Assembly: GCF_041053055.1 (NCBI RefSeq)
Contig: NZ_CP163443.1
Span: 6,307,001 to 6,371,000 of the forward strand
Direction: 5' to 3'
Length of the DNA: 64,000 bases
Source: Streptomyces sp. R41
GTDB taxonomy: Bacteria > Actinomycetota > Actinomycetes > Streptomycetales > Streptomycetaceae
The translations under genes were made by a program, and so were the position numbers. This document shows, one piece after another, positions 37,452-47,278 of the stretch (its first letter is position 1; each line of letters starts with the position of its first letter). The notes beneath the pieces are model-generated. The model saw only the letters and a program-made list of their open reading frames with translations. It was not told where the DNA came from and made no database searches.

Positions 37452-38660
37452 ATGAACGAGGGCAAAAGTGACATCTCCGGGTGGTTGGTGCGGCGGGCTT
37501 CCTGGCATGCGTGGGCGGTGTTGGCCGTGGTGCTGTGCGTCCCCGTCGTGAACGTCGCGCGCAGGAGCCCGGACGGCGGGATGGACAACGCGATCGTCGT
37601 CCGGGCGGCCCGGACCTGGCTGGACGGCGGCTCGCCGTACGCCGACCCGCACTTCCTCTATCTGCCCGGCGCGGTGCTCGCGGCGGTGCCGCAGGCGCTG
37701 CTGCCGCTCGCCGCGCTGCGGGTGCTCGTGCCGCTGGCGGTGACCGGGCTGCTGGCGGCGGGCTGGGGCTGTGCGCTCCGCATCCACGGGGTCGCCTGGC
37801 GCAGCCGCTTCGCCGTGCTCGGTCTCATCGGGCTCGCGCTGGGCTTCGCGCCCTTCGGGCATCTGGTGACGCTCGGCAACTGGACCGTGACGGCGGCGGT
37901 GGCGCTGCCGCTGGGGTTGCTGTGTGCGGTGCGGGGGCGGTGGGTCGCGGCGGGCGTGGTGATCGGTGCCGCGATCGTCCTCAAGCCGCTGCTCGCGCCG
38001 GTGGCGCTGCTCTTCGTTTTCGCCCGGCAGTGGCGGGGGCTGGGCTCCCTCGTGCTGCTGCCCGCGGTGGTCTCCGGTGGGGCGGCGCTGCTCATGCCCG
38101 ACCCTGCGGGGTTTGTCACACGGACGTTGCCGTTTCTGCTGCGGGGGCACGACAGGTTCGTACGGCTGTACGAGGCTTCGCCGGGGGCGGTGCTGGCGCG
38201 GCTCGGGGTGCCGCAGGAGCTGGCTTCCCTTGCCGCCTTCGTGGCCGCCGGGGCGGGGGTGTGGTGCGCTTACCGGCGCTGGTGTCGTGCCGACGCCGGG
38301 CCATTGCGGGTCGTCGAGACCGCCGTGACGCTGATGCTCTCGGCGTTTGTGGTGTCCCGGCCGTCGTACGACCACTATCTGCTGGTCGTGGTGCCGCTGC
38401 TGGTCGCGGGTGTGCCGTTTCCTGGCGCGGTGGCCCGTAGCCCGTGGTTCTGGCTTGCGCTGGTGCCGCAGGTGCCCGGTTTCAGCTGGCCCTGGCTGGA
38501 GCCGGTGACCCGGCGGGCCTTTCGGGACTGCCTTACCTTGTGTGTGCTGGCCGCTGCGGTGGCCGTGCGGCCGGTGCTGCCCTTGGCGCGTGTCGCAAGG
38601 CGCCCTGCGCTGCAGGCTGTGCCCACCCGTCCCGCCCTGCGGGACGATTGCCCACAGTAG
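37452..38660 (+). CDS. GT87 family (DUF2029) polyprenyl-phosphate-mannose-dependent mannosyltransferase-like membrane protein
   Basis: 402 residues with about ten transmembrane helices. MDNAIVVRAARTWLDGGSPYADPHFLYLPGA carries the acidic residue after TM1 and the SPY...YLPG segment typical of GT87/GT-C enzymes; GNWTVTAAVALPLG, ALKP-like IVLKPLLAPVALL and SYDHYLLVVVPLL follow. In mycobacteria GT87 enzymes extend lipomannan branches using polyprenyl-phosphomannose. The role here is unassigned; proximity to the mannan-like operon is suggestive only. Start chosen at the ATG 7 nt after TAGCGT. Confidence 0.82.
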   Translation: MNEGKSDISGWLVRRASWHAWAVLAVVLCVPVVNVARRSPDGGMDNAIVVRAARTWLDGGSPYADPHFLYLPGAVLAAVPQALLPLAALRVLVPLAVTGLLAAGWGCALRIHGVAWRSRFAVLGLIGLALGFAPFGHLVTLGNWTVTAAVALPLGLLCAVRGRWVAAGVVIGAAIVLKPLLAPVALLFVFARQWRGLGSLVLLPAVVSGGAALLMPDPAGFVTRTLPFLLRGHDRFVRLYEASPGAVLARLGVPQELASLAAFVAAGAGVWCAYRRWCRADAGPLRVVETAVTLMLSAFVVSRPSYDHYLLVVVPLLVAGVPFPGAVARSPWFWLALVPQVPGFSWPWLEPVTRRAFRDCLTLCVLAAAVAVRPVLPLARVARRPALQAVPTRPALRDDCPQ

Positions 38661-38697
38661 TAACGACAGTCGTAGCCGTACGTGCTCGACCCGCGTT

Positions 38698-38727
38698 TTG
38701 ACCCACGCAGGTCGCCGCGGGTAGGCT
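38698..38727 (+). promoter_or_regulatory. rplM-rpsI promoter
   Basis: TTGACC and TAGGCT separated by 18 nt, giving an rplM leader of about 175 nt. Confidence 0.65.
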
Positions 38728-38910
38728 TGCGGTTCGTTATGTGTATTGGCTTGCTCATTCTCACGTGAGGGGCCCTTACACCGGTCCACCGGGGCCGATG
38801 ACCAGCGACCAGCACGCGGTATGCGTCACCGCAGTGCGGTCAGGGCTGTCGTGATCGTCCGTGGTGGCCTTGTCAGGACCCACTCACTGAAGAAGCGAAG
38901 GCTACGAACC

Positions 38911-39354
38911 GTGCGTACGTACAGCCCCAAGCCCGGCGACATCACTCGCCAGTGGCACGTCATCGACGCCCAGGACGTCGTCCTGGGACGTCTGGCGACC
39001 ACTGCCGCCACCCTCCTGCGGGGCAAGCACAAGCCGATCTTTGCCCCGCACGTCGACGCTGGTGACTTCGTCATCATCATCAACGCGGACAAGGTGCACC
39101 TGTCCGGCAACAAGCGGACGCAGAAGATGGCGTACCGCCACTCCGGTTACCCGGGTGGTCTGCGCTCCGTCCGCTACGACGAGCTGCTGGACAAGAACCC
39201 CGAGAAGGCCGTCGAGAAGGCCGTCAAGGGCATGCTCCCCAAGAACACCCTGGGCCGTCAGATGCTCTCGAAGCTGAAGGTCTACTCGGGCGACCAGCAC
39301 CCGCACGCTGCCCAGCAGCCGGTGCCGTTCGAGATCACCCAGGTCGCGCAGTAG
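38911..39354 (+). CDS. rplM: 50S ribosomal protein L13
   Basis: 147 residues. L13 is an assembly protein binding domain II of 23S r[22 protein letters not shown] and the [19 protein letters not shown] helix identify it. The GTG at 38911 begins the conserved N-terminus; the frame upstream is leader. rplM-rpsI is the usual two-gene unit. Confidence 0.98.
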   Translation: MRTYSPKPGDITRQWHVIDAQDVVLGRLATTAATLLRGKHKPIFAPHVDAGDFVIIINADKVHLSGNKRTQKMAYRHSGYPGGLRSVRYDELLDKNPEKAVEKAVKGMLPKNTLGRQMLSKLKVYSGDQHPHAAQQPVPFEITQVAQ

Positions 39355-39396
39355 TTCCGGCCACCCCCTAAGACGAAAAGAAATCTGAGGAGAATC

Positions 39397-39918
39397 GTGG
39401 CCGAGACCACCGTTGAGCAGCCGGTCGAAGAGACTGAGCTCGTCGACATCGACCAGTACACCACCGAGTCCGAGGTCCCCGTCGAGGGCGAGTACACCTC
39501 GGAGTCCCTGGCGTCCCGCTTCGGCGAGCCGCAGCCGGCCGCCGGCCTGGGCCGTCGCAAGAACGCCATCGCGCGTGTTCGCATCGTGCCCGGCACCGGC
39601 AAGTGGAAGATCAACGGGCGTACGCTCGAGGACTACTTCCCGAACAAGGTCCACCAGCAGGAAGTCAACGAGCCCTTCAAGGTGCTCGAGCTCGACGGCC
39701 GCTACGACGTCATCGCCCGCATCTCGGGTGGCGGCGTCTCCGGCCAGGCCGGCGCCCTGCGCCTCGGTGTCGCCCGCGCGCTGAACGAGGCCGACGTCGA
39801 CAACAACCGCGGCGCCCTGAAGAAGGCCGGCTTCCTCAAGCGCGACGACCGTGCGGTCGAGCGCAAGAAGGCCGGTCTCAAGAAGGCCCGCAAGGCCCCG
39901 CAGTACAGCAAGCGTTAA
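39397..39918 (+). CDS. rpsI: 30S ribosomal protein S9 with N-terminal extension
   Basis: 173 residues. The first ~45 residues are acidic ([18 protein letters not shown]), an actinobacterial extension. The core begins at [17 protein letters not shown] and ends with the conserved [10 protein letters not shown], whose final Arg contacts P-site tRNA. GTG start, 42 bp after rplM. Confidence 0.97.
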   Translation: MAETTVEQPVEETELVDIDQYTTESEVPVEGEYTSESLASRFGEPQPAAGLGRRKNAIARVRIVPGTGKWKINGRTLEDYFPNKVHQQEVNEPFKVLELDGRYDVIARISGGGVSGQAGALRLGVARALNEADVDNNRGALKKAGFLKRDDRAVERKKAGLKKARKAPQYSKR

Positions 39919-39960
39919 TCTTCGCTGCCTGCTCGTACGCGTAGTACGCGTAGTACGTCC

Positions 39961-40000
39961 GAACGCCCCGGCGGCACGCCACAGTGCCGCCGGGGCGTTC
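39961..40000 (+). terminator. terminator after rpsI
   Basis: A perfect 17-bp stem (GAACGCCCCGGCGGCAC and complement) with loop GCCACA and a T-rich tail, 42 bp after rpsI. Confidence 0.85.
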
Positions 40001-40095
40001 GTTTATCACAGCCATGGGCGTATAACGGCACAAGGTGCTCAAAGGCTCGTGTGATCGGATGACTTCCGAACTCTGAAGCTTCCTCAGGAGGACAA

Positions 40096-41454
40096 GTGGG
40101 ACGACTCTTCGGCACGGACGGCGTGCGCGGTGTCGCCAACGCGGATCTGACGGCCGAGCTCGCGCTCGGGCTCTCCGTGGCGGCGGCGCACGTACTGGCC
40201 GAGGCGGGCACGTTCGAGGGCCACCGGCCGGTCGCGGTGGTCGGGCGGGACCCGCGCGCGTCCGGGGAGTTCCTGGAAGCCGCCGTGGTCGCGGGCCTGG
40301 CCAGCGCGGGCGTGGACGTCCTGCTCGTCGGTGTGCTGCCCACCCCCGCGGTGGCGTACCTCACTGGTGCGCTGGGCGCCGACCTCGGCGTGATGCTCTC
40401 CGCGAGCCACAACGCCATGCCCGACAACGGGATCAAGTTCTTCGCCCGCGGCGGCCACAAACTCGCCGACGAGCTGGAGGACCGGATCGAGGGCGTGTAC
40501 GAGGAGCATCGCACCGGCGCTCCCTGGGACCGGCCCACAGGCTCCGGGGTCGGGCGCGTGCGCGCGTACGAGGAAGGGTTCGACCAGTACGTCGCCCACC
40601 TCCTCGGCGTACTCCCGAACCGCCTCGAGGGTGTGAAGGTCGTCCTCGACGAGGCGCACGGTGCCGCCGCCCGGGTGTCGCCCGAGGCCTTCACGCGGGC
40701 CGGCGCCGAGATCATCACCATCGGCGCGGAGCCGGACGGGCTCAACATCAACGACGGCTGCGGCTCCACCCACCTGGCCAAGCTCCAGGCCGCCGTCCTC
40801 GAACACGGCGCCGACCTCGGCATCGCGCACGACGGCGACGCCGACCGCTGCCTCGCCGTGGACCACACGGGCGCCGAGGTGGACGGCGACCAGATCCTGG
40901 CCGTACTCGCGCTGGCGATGCGGGAGCGTTCCGCACTGCGCTCCGACACCGTTGTCGCGACGGTCATGTCCAACCTGGGCTTCAAGCTCGCCATGGAGCG
41001 TGAGGGCCTGTCGCTCGTCCAGACGGCGGTCGGTGACCGTTACGTGCTGGAGGAGATGAAGGAGCACGACTACGCGCTCGGTGGCGAGCAGTCCGGGCAC
41101 GTCATCATCCTCGACCACGCCACCACCGGCGACGGCACGCTGACCGGCCTGCTGCTGGCGGCCCGGGTCGCGCAGACGGGCCGTACGCTCCAGGACCTCG
41201 CCTCGGTCATGGAGCGGCTGCCGCAGGTGCTCATCAATGTGCCCGACGTCGACAGGTCGCGGGTGAGGACCTCGGCCGAGCTGGCCGCCGCGGTGGCCGA
41301 CGCCGAGCGCGAACTCGGATCCACCGGCCGGGTGTTGCTCCGTCCGTCGGGCACCGAGCCACTCGTACGGGTGATGGTCGAGGCCGCCGACATCGATCAG
41401 GCGCGCTCGGTGGCCGCGCGGCTCGCGGACGCGGTGAAGTCGGCGCTCGGCTAG
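40096..41454 (+). CDS. glmM: phosphoglucosamine mutase
   Basis: 452 residues. Interconverts glucosamine-6-phosphate and glucosamine-1-phosphate for UDP-GlcNAc and peptidoglycan. The catalytic phospho-Ser is in [19 protein letters not shown] binds Mg; GEQSGH and [12 protein letters not shown] bind sugar and phosphate. GTG start 6 nt after AGGAGGA. Functionally paired with glmS 2.2 kb downstream. The TAG stop is the first triplet of a long inverted repeat shared with the next gene. Confidence 0.97.
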   Translation: MGRLFGTDGVRGVANADLTAELALGLSVAAAHVLAEAGTFEGHRPVAVVGRDPRASGEFLEAAVVAGLASAGVDVLLVGVLPTPAVAYLTGALGADLGVMLSASHNAMPDNGIKFFARGGHKLADELEDRIEGVYEEHRTGAPWDRPTGSGVGRVRAYEEGFDQYVAHLLGVLPNRLEGVKVVLDEAHGAAARVSPEAFTRAGAEIITIGAEPDGLNINDGCGSTHLAKLQAAVLEHGADLGIAHDGDADRCLAVDHTGAEVDGDQILAVLALAMRERSALRSDTVVATVMSNLGFKLAMEREGLSLVQTAVGDRYVLEEMKEHDYALGGEQSGHVIILDHATTGDGTLTGLLLAARVAQTGRTLQDLASVMERLPQVLINVPDVDRSRVRTSAELAAAVADAERELGSTGRVLLRPSGTEPLVRVMVEAADIDQARSVAARLADAVKSALG

Positions 41455-41536
41455 GCCCTGTCGTCACATTCCCGTCGTCCGCCCGGAGGGCGGGCCCGGC
41501 GTCGCGAGGCAGGCGGGAATGTGACGAAAGGGCCTA
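41452..41536. repeat. 85-bp near-perfect inverted repeat spanning both stop codons
   Basis: The 23-nt ends (41452-41474 and 41514-41536) match as inverted repeats at 22 of 23 positions (TAGGCCCTG/T, then TCGTCACATTCCCG), around a 39-bp GC-rich centre. The outer TAG of each arm is the stop codon of glmM and of the convergent DUF389 gene. It probably acts as a bidirectional terminator and may be a small mobile or dispersed palindrome. Confidence 0.75.
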
Positions 41537-42481
41537 GAACCGGCTGAGTACGGCGGTGCGTTCACGCTGTCGGGCCCAGAGCCACTTCTGGGCCAGCAGC
41601 GTGAGCGTGCCGGCCATCACGATGCCCAGCAGGTTCAGCAGCAGCTGCTCGGCGGAGCCCCACGCCTGGTGGTATTCGGTGTAGCTGAAGGCGACGGCGG
41701 CGTTCGCGGCGGCCGGGACCGTGGTCACCGAGATCGCGACGCCCACCAGGGCGCCCGACTTGGCGGACGTCAGGGACAGCGTGCCCGCGCATCCGGCGAG
41801 GACGGCCACGACGAACGAGAACCAGTCGGGCCGGTAGATGAAGTTGGTGTTGGGGCGCTCGGCGTCCAGCTGCTTGGCGCTGAACAGGCCGACCGCGTCC
41901 ATGAAGTAGCTGAAGGCCACCGTCACCAGCATCGCGACGGCGAAGCCCACGAGCAGCGCGGTCAGCGAGCGCCACGCGAGCCGCGGGGCGCGCCGCACCA
42001 GGGCCGTGCAGAAGCCGGCCAGCGGTCCGAACTCCGGTCCGACCGCCATCGCGCCCACGATCAGGATCGCGTTGTCGAGGACCACACCGCAGGCGGCGAT
42101 CATCGTGGCCAGCGTGATGAACGCGACGTAGGTGACCGAGAGCGTGGACTCCTCGTGCGTCGCGTCCGTCAGGTGCTCCCACAGCACCGCGTCGGCGCCC
42201 TCGCCCGGCGCTTCCTCCTCCGCCTTGTCGGCCCGCTTCGACAGCGACAGGTCGATGTTCTCGACGGCGATCGAACCGGTCCGGTCGATCCCCAACTCCT
42301 GCAGCCCGGTGAGGAGTTCGTCGCCGGCCTCCCGGGCGACATCGCACATGACGACATCGCCGACGGGGTTGCGGGCCGCCCCCGGCAGCACGGCCAGGTG
42401 GGTCGTGCCGACCGTCCGCTCGATCAGTCGTACGACGTCATCGGTGCGGTCGGCGGGGGTGATCAGGCGCAGATGCAGCAT
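41534..42481 (-). CDS. DUF389 family membrane protein
   Basis: 315 residues. The N-terminal ~80 residues form a small soluble ferredoxin-like region, then about six transmembrane helices with the family core ILIVGAMAVGPEFGPLAGF and SAKSGALVGVAISVTTVPAA. Function unknown; the family has been discussed as transporters. The start is 6 nt from a TACGCT -10 element located between the coaA stop and this ATG, so it can be transcribed alone as a leaderless mRNA despite following coaA. Confidence 0.87.
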   Translation of the reverse strand: MLHLRLITPADRTDDVVRLIERTVGTTHLAVLPGAARNPVGDVVMCDVAREAGDELLTGLQELGIDRTGSIAVENIDLSLSKRADKAEEEAPGEGADAVLWEHLTDATHEESTLSVTYVAFITLATMIAACGVVLDNAILIVGAMAVGPEFGPLAGFCTALVRRAPRLAWRSLTALLVGFAVAMLVTVAFSYFMDAVGLFSAKQLDAERPNTNFIYRPDWFSFVVAVLAGCAGTLSLTSAKSGALVGVAISVTTVPAAANAAVAFSYTEYHQAWGSAEQLLLNLLGIVMAGTLTLLAQKWLWARQRERTAVLSRF

Positions 42482-42487
42482 GGCCGC

Positions 42488-42493
42488 AGCGTA
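42488..42493 (-). promoter_or_regulatory. -10 element TACGCT, leaderless promoter of the DUF389 gene
   Basis: Minus-strand TACGCT lies in the 16-bp gap after coaA and ends 6 nt before the ATG. Confidence 0.45.
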
Positions 42494-42497
42494 ATGG

Positions 42498-43487
42498 TCA
42501 GAGTTTGCGCAGGCTCAGGCGCTGCACCTTGTGGTCGGGGCCCTTGCGTACGACGAGGGTCGCCCGGCCGCGTGTCGGGGCCACGTTCTCCAGCAGGTTG
42601 GGCTTGTTGATGGTCCGCCAGGTCGTACGGGCGTAGTCGAGCGCCTCCTCCTCGGAGACCTGGGTGTACTTGCGGAAGTACGAGTGGGGGTTCTGGAAGG
42701 CGGTCTGGCGCAGCTTCTTGAAGCGGTTGAGGTACCAGCGCTCGATGTCCTCGGGCCGGGCGTCGACGTACACGCTGAAGTCGAAGTAGTCCGCGAGGCC
42801 GACGCGGGTGCGGCCGTCCTTGCCGGGCAGGGCCGGCTGCAGCACGTTCAGGCCTTCGACGATGAGGATGTCGGGGCGACGGACCGTGAGCCGCTGGCCC
42901 GGGACGATGTCGTAGATCAGATGCGAGTAGACGGGGGCGGTGACCTCGTCCTTGCCCGCCTTGATGTCGGCGACGAACCGGGTCAGGGCGCGGCGGTCGT
43001 ACGACTCGGGGAAGCCTTTCCGCGACATCAGACCGCGCGCTTCCAGCTCCTTGGTGGGCAGCAGGAAGCCGTCCGTGGTGACCAGCTCGACGCGCGGGTG
43101 CTCGGGCCAGCGGGAGAGCAGGGCCTGCAGGAGCCGGGCGACGGTGGACTTGCCGACGGCCACCGAACCGGCGACCCCTATGACGAAGGGGGTGCCCGAC
43201 TGGGAGCCCTTCTCGCCGAGGAAGGTGTTCAGAGCCCCTCTGAGTCCGTCCGTGGCGCCGACGTACAGATTGAGCAGTCTGGACAGCGGGAGATAGATGT
43301 CCCGCACTTCGTCGAGGTCGATGACATCGCCCAGACCGCGCAGCTTCTCGACCTCCTCGGCGTTCAGCGGGAGCGGCGTCTTTTCGCGCAGCGCGCTCCA
43401 CTCGGCACGGGTGAGGTCGACGTAGGGAGTCGCCTCCGGCTTGGACCGGTGGGCGCTCCGGGATATCGAGGAGACCGGAGAGATCAC
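42498..43487 (-). CDS. coaA: pantothenate kinase, type I
   Basis: 329 residues. First committed step of coenzyme A synthesis: phosphorylation of pantothenate by ATP. The P-loop is [12 protein letters not shown] near residue 107; [25 protein letters not shown] and VEGLNVLQP are the type I signature segments. GTG start, about 170 bp from divergent glmS. Confidence 0.96.
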   Translation of the reverse strand: MISPVSSISRSAHRSKPEATPYVDLTRAEWSALREKTPLPLNAEEVEKLRGLGDVIDLDEVRDIYLPLSRLLNLYVGATDGLRGALNTFLGEKGSQSGTPFVIGVAGSVAVGKSTVARLLQALLSRWPEHPRVELVTTDGFLLPTKELEARGLMSRKGFPESYDRRALTRFVADIKAGKDEVTAPVYSHLIYDIVPGQRLTVRRPDILIVEGLNVLQPALPGKDGRTRVGLADYFDFSVYVDARPEDIERWYLNRFKKLRQTAFQNPHSYFRKYTQVSEEEALDYARTTWRTINKPNLLENVAPTRGRATLVVRKGPDHKVQRLSLRKL

Positions 43488-43642
43488 AGTCCATTGTTAC
43501 GGGAGTATGGACGGGATGGGGGGTGGGGTCCGTCACGCCGGGTTACACAGGGTCGCGTCGGGGGCTCCGGGCCGGGCGCCGAGGGCGGCTGGAATTTCCG
43601 ATATCGGGCACGCAGTGCCGGGATCGGGCGGGTGCGGGCCCT

Positions 43643-43648
43643 TAGGCT
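43643..43648 (+). promoter_or_regulatory. -10 element TAGGCT, leaderless promoter of glmS
   Basis: TAGGCT ends 6 nt before the ATG at 43655. A leaderless transcript leaves no room for a glmS ribozyme. Confidence 0.55.
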
Positions 43649-43654
43649 GCGGCC

Positions 43655-45502
43655 ATGTGCGGAATCGTGGGATACGTGGGGTCGCAGTCGGCGCTTGACG
43701 TGGTGATGGCCGGACTGAAGCGGCTGGAGTACCGGGGATACGACTCGGCGGGCGTCGCCGTGCCGGCGGACGGCGGGCTCGCCGCCGCGAAGAAGGCCGG
43801 CAAGCTGGTCAACCTGGAGAAGGAGCTGGTCGACCGGCCGCTGCCGACAGGGACGACGGGCATCGGGCACACCCGCTGGGCCACTCACGGCGGTCCCACG
43901 GACGCGAACGCGCATCCGCATCTGGACAACGCGGGCCGGGTCGCGGTCGTCCACAACGGGATCATCGAGAACTTCGCCCTGCTGCGCGCCGAGTTGGCCG
44001 AGCGAGGACACGACCTGGTCTCCGAGACGGACACCGAGGTCGTCGCGCATCTTCTCGCCGAGGAGTTCTCGTCCTGCGCCGACCTGGCGGAGGCGATGCG
44101 GCTGGTGTGCCGGCGGCTGGAGGGCGCGTTCACCCTGGTCGCGGTGCACGCGGACGAGCCGGATGTGGTGGTCGGAGCGCGCCGGAACTCGCCGCTGGTG
44201 GTGGGCGTCGGAGAGGGCGAGGCCTTTCTCGCCTCGGACGTCGCCGCGTTCATCGCCCACACGCGGTCGGCGATCGAGCTGGGTCAGGACCAGGTGGTCG
44301 AGCTGCGCCGGGACGGCGTGACGGTCACCGGCTTCGACGGCCGCCCCGCCGATGTGCGCTCGTACCACATCGACTGGGACGCCTCCGCGGCCGAAAAGGG
44401 GGGTTATGACTACTTCATGCTCAAGGAGATCGCCGAGCAGCCCAAGGCTGTCGCCGATACCCTCCTCGGCCGTATCGACGCGTCCGGCTCGCTGACGCTG
44501 GACGAGGTGCGCATCCCGGCGTCGGTGCTGCGCGAGGTCGACAAGGTCGTCATCGTGGCCTGCGGTACGGCCTTCCACGCCGGGCTGATCGCCAAGTACG
44601 CCATCGAGCACTGGACGCGGATCCCGTGCGAGGTGGAGCTGGCGAGCGAGTTCCGCTACCGGGATCCGATCCTCGACCCGCGCACCCTGGTCATCGCGAT
44701 CTCGCAGTCCGGCGAGACCATGGACACGCTGATGGCGCTGCGGCACGCCCGTGAGCAGGGCTCCAAGGTGCTGGCGATCTGCAACACGAACGGCTCGACG
44801 ATCCCGCGCGAGTCGGACGCGGTGCTGTACACGCACGCGGGTCCCGAGGTCGCCGTCGCGTCCACGAAGGCGTTCCTCACCCAGCTGGTCGCCTGCTACC
44901 TGGTCGCCCTGTATCTGGGCCAGGTCCGCGGCACGAAGTGGGGCGACGAGATCCAGGCCGTCGTCCGCGAGCTGTCCCGGATCTCGAGCGAGGTCGAGCG
45001 GGTCCTGGAGACCATGGAGCCGGTACGGGAGCTGGCGCGCTCCCTCGCCGACAAGGACACCGTGCTGTTCCTGGGGCGGCACGTGGGCTACCCGGTCGCG
45101 CTCGAAGGCGCCCTCAAGCTCAAGGAACTGGCGTACATGCACGCCGAGGGCTTCGCGGCGGGCGAGCTGAAGCACGGGCCGATCGCGCTGATCGAGGAGG
45201 ACCTGCCGGTGGTGGTCGTGGTGCCGTCCCCGCGCGGCCGCTCGGTCCTGCACGACAAGATCGTGTCCAACATCCAGGAGATCCGGGCGCGGGGCGCGCG
45301 CACGATCGTCATCGCGGAGGAGGGCGACGAGGCGGTCGTGCCGTACGCCGACCACCTGATCCGCATCCCCGCGACGCCCACCCTCCTTCAGCCGCTGGTG
45401 TCGACGGTCCCCTTGCAGGTGTTCGCCTGCGAGCTGGCGACGGCTCGGGGCAACGAGGTGGACCAGCCGCGGAACCTGGCGAAGTCGGTGACGGTGGAGT
45501 GA
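43655..45502 (+). CDS. glmS: glutamine-fructose-6-phosphate aminotransferase (isomerizing)
   Basis: 615 residues. Makes glucosamine-6-phosphate. Cys2 after Met is the glutaminase nucleophile (MCGIVGYVG); GIGHTRWATHG and VHNGIIENF complete the class II amidotransferase domain. Two SIS domains follow: VACGTAFHAGL, AISQSGETMDTLMAL, EGALKLKELAYMHAEGFAAGELKHGP, and the C-terminal KSVTVE. Works upstream of GlmM. Confidence 0.97.
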   Translation: MCGIVGYVGSQSALDVVMAGLKRLEYRGYDSAGVAVPADGGLAAAKKAGKLVNLEKELVDRPLPTGTTGIGHTRWATHGGPTDANAHPHLDNAGRVAVVHNGIIENFALLRAELAERGHDLVSETDTEVVAHLLAEEFSSCADLAEAMRLVCRRLEGAFTLVAVHADEPDVVVGARRNSPLVVGVGEGEAFLASDVAAFIAHTRSAIELGQDQVVELRRDGVTVTGFDGRPADVRSYHIDWDASAAEKGGYDYFMLKEIAEQPKAVADTLLGRIDASGSLTLDEVRIPASVLREVDKVVIVACGTAFHAGLIAKYAIEHWTRIPCEVELASEFRYRDPILDPRTLVIAISQSGETMDTLMALRHAREQGSKVLAICNTNGSTIPRESDAVLYTHAGPEVAVASTKAFLTQLVACYLVALYLGQVRGTKWGDEIQAVVRELSRISSEVERVLETMEPVRELARSLADKDTVLFLGRHVGYPVALEGALKLKELAYMHAEGFAAGELKHGPIALIEEDLPVVVVVPSPRGRSVLHDKIVSNIQEIRARGARTIVIAEEGDEAVVPYADHLIRIPATPTLLQPLVSTVPLQVFACELATARGNEVDQPRNLAKSVTVE

Positions 45503-45507
45503 CCGAC

Positions 45508-45545
45508 GGGTGGGTGCGGTCGCCCGCGGGCGACCGCACCCACCC
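45508..45545. terminator. bidirectional terminator between glmS and the M16 gene
   Basis: A perfect 18-bp inverted repeat (GGGTGGGTGCGGTCGCCC and complement) in the 54-bp convergent gap. Confidence 0.8.
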
Positions 45546-45556
45546 ACCCGGCCGGA

Positions 45557-47278
45557 TCAGCCGCTTCTGCGGCGGCGGTACAGCCGCCACGTCAGGAAGA
45601 GGCAGGGCAGCTCCAGCACCCACAGGCCGATGATGGCCTCGGAGTCCGGGTGCGCCGCACCGGCCTCGTCGAGGGTGACGAGCACGCTGAGCAGGCCCCA
45701 CACCGCGGCCACCGAGCCGACGAGCCAGAGCGCGAGGGTCCAGCCCCAGTGCGCCTTGCCCTGGGAGGCCGGAGCGGGCGTGGGTGCCTCGGGCCGCGGG
45801 ATGCGGGAGGGGTCCCGCTGCGGCATGCGCACCACCGCCGCGGGCGGTACGGCCGCGTCCACCGCCGCGATCCGCTCGGGCGTCACGCTCCGGTACAGGG
45901 TCGGCTCGATGGTGACCGAGAAGCCGTCGTACCCGGTCAGCGTGCGGGCTCCGTCCGGGCGGGCGGTCAGCGCCGCGCAGGCGTCGTACCGGACGGTGAC
46001 GGGACCGCCCGGGGTCGACAGGGACACCCCTTCCGTCCCGATCGTCAGCGTGACGCGCTCGTCCTCCAGCGAACGGTGCCGGGTGCCCTCCAGCGCGTGC
46101 GTCGAGTACTGCGGGGCGAGGAAGAATCCCGCCCAGTCGGCGCCCCGGCCCGGCACCTGGAGCAGCCCGGTCGACCACATCTCGCGGGCGACCTCGCGCA
46201 GATCCGCGACGGTCAGCGCGCTCAGCTCGGCCCGGTGCGCGTCCGGGGTCAGGATGCGGTGGCCGAGAAGCAGGCTGAGCGCGTACGAGGGCAGCGAGGC
46301 GGCGGCGAGCTCCGGAGTCTCGTACATCTTCAGGGCCTTGGCGCGCGCCGAGTCGAGCTCGGCCTGCTCGATGCGGCCCGCCCGCAGCCGGGCGAGGACG
46401 TCGACGAAGCCGCCGACCACCGCGTCCTGCTTCTGCGGCAGTGCGTCGGCGTACGCGGTGAGCGTGGCGAAGTCGGCGTCGCGCGGGGTGTAGTCGCAGT
46501 CGGCGGTGTACGAGTAGCCGCCCTTCTGGCGCAGGTCCTGGAAGAGGGCGCGGCCCAGGACGTCGGCGAAGACGGCGCCCGCGGTGGAGCGGCGCAGCAC
46601 CGCGTTGAAGACGACATGGCCGTCGTCGCCGTGGATGTAGGCGGGGGTGACCGGCAGCGCGTTCGACGCGGCGGGGGCCGGGAGTCGGGTGCCCGCGGGC
46701 AGCGTCAGGTCCAGGCCGTCCGGCACGGATTCGCTGGTGATCCACAGCACCGCGTTGTCCCGGGTGAACCGGGTCTGTGCCCAGTGCCGCACCTCGTCCG
46801 GGGTCAGCCGCCAGGTGCCCAGCTCGCTGTAGCTCGACAGACCGTAGCCCTGTGCGCCGTAACGCCACAGCGGCATCTGGTGGTTGGGCCCGACACTGCG
46901 GCTCGACGCCTCGGTCCGCAGGATCTCCTTCTCGGTCTCCAGGCGGTCGAGCGGCAGGTCGCGCAGGGCGGCGCAGACGCTGTTGAGGTAGGAGACCACC
47001 TCATCCTCGCTGCCCGTGACGTGGAAGAGGGTGTACGCGTTCGCCGTCGTGCCGTTGTAGTGCAGATCGGACAGGCCCAGGCGGTGCAGTGCCAGGTGCT
47101 CGACGAGATGGGTGATCCCTGCGCTGGCGAGGGTCTCGTCGGCGCGTCCCACCCGGAAGAAGAGCCCGGCGGTGATCTCGCCCTGGCGGGGCGCGTAGAG
47201 GGTGGGGATGCCCTGGGTGGTGGTGTGGCCGACGAGCCCCGACAGCTGGGCCACGGGGTTGTTGAGCTCGGTGGTCAT
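45557..47278 (-). CDS. M16 family zinc metallopeptidase-like protein with C-terminal membrane helices
   Basis: 573 residues. The inverted zinc motif HLVEH lies near residue 60 with the third ligand in ETEKEILRTEA about 75 residues later, as in M16 peptidases. A second M16-like half follows (FQDLRQKGGYSYTADCDY), then an unrelated beta domain. Two transmembrane helices end the chain (TLALWLVGSVAAVWGLLSVLV and IIGLWVLELPCLFLTWRLY), which is unusual for M16. The ATG overlaps the stop of the upstream gene as ATGA, so the pair is translationally coupled. Substrate unknown. Confidence 0.85.
   Translation of the reverse strand: MTTELNNPVAQLSGLVGHTTTQGIPTLYAPRQGEITAGLFFRVGRADETLASAGITHLVEHLALHRLGLSDLHYNGTTANAYTLFHVTGSEDEVVSYLNSVCAALRDLPLDRLETEKEILRTEASSRSVGPNHQMPLWRYGAQGYGLSSYSELGTWRLTPDEVRHWAQTRFTRDNAVLWITSESVPDGLDLTLPAGTRLPAPAASNALPVTPAYIHGDDGHVVFNAVLRRSTAGAVFADVLGRALFQDLRQKGGYSYTADCDYTPRDADFATLTAYADALPQKQDAVVGGFVDVLARLRAGRIEQAELDSARAKALKMYETPELAAASLPSYALSLLLGHRILTPDAHRAELSALTVADLREVAREMWSTGLLQVPGRGADWAGFFLAPQYSTHALEGTRHRSLEDERVTLTIGTEGVSLSTPGGPVTVRYDACAALTARPDGARTLTGYDGFSVTIEPTLYRSVTPERIAAVDAAVPPAAVVRMPQRDPSRIPRPEAPTPAPASQGKAHWGWTLALWLVGSVAAVWGLLSVLVTLDEAGAAHPDSEAIIGLWVLELPCLFLTWRLYRRRRSG

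Noticed and set aside
43488..43654. glmS ribozyme or riboswitch upstream of glmS
   Set aside because: A TAGGCT -10 hexamer sits 6 nt from the ATG, leaving no leader, and no ribozyme core is recognisable.
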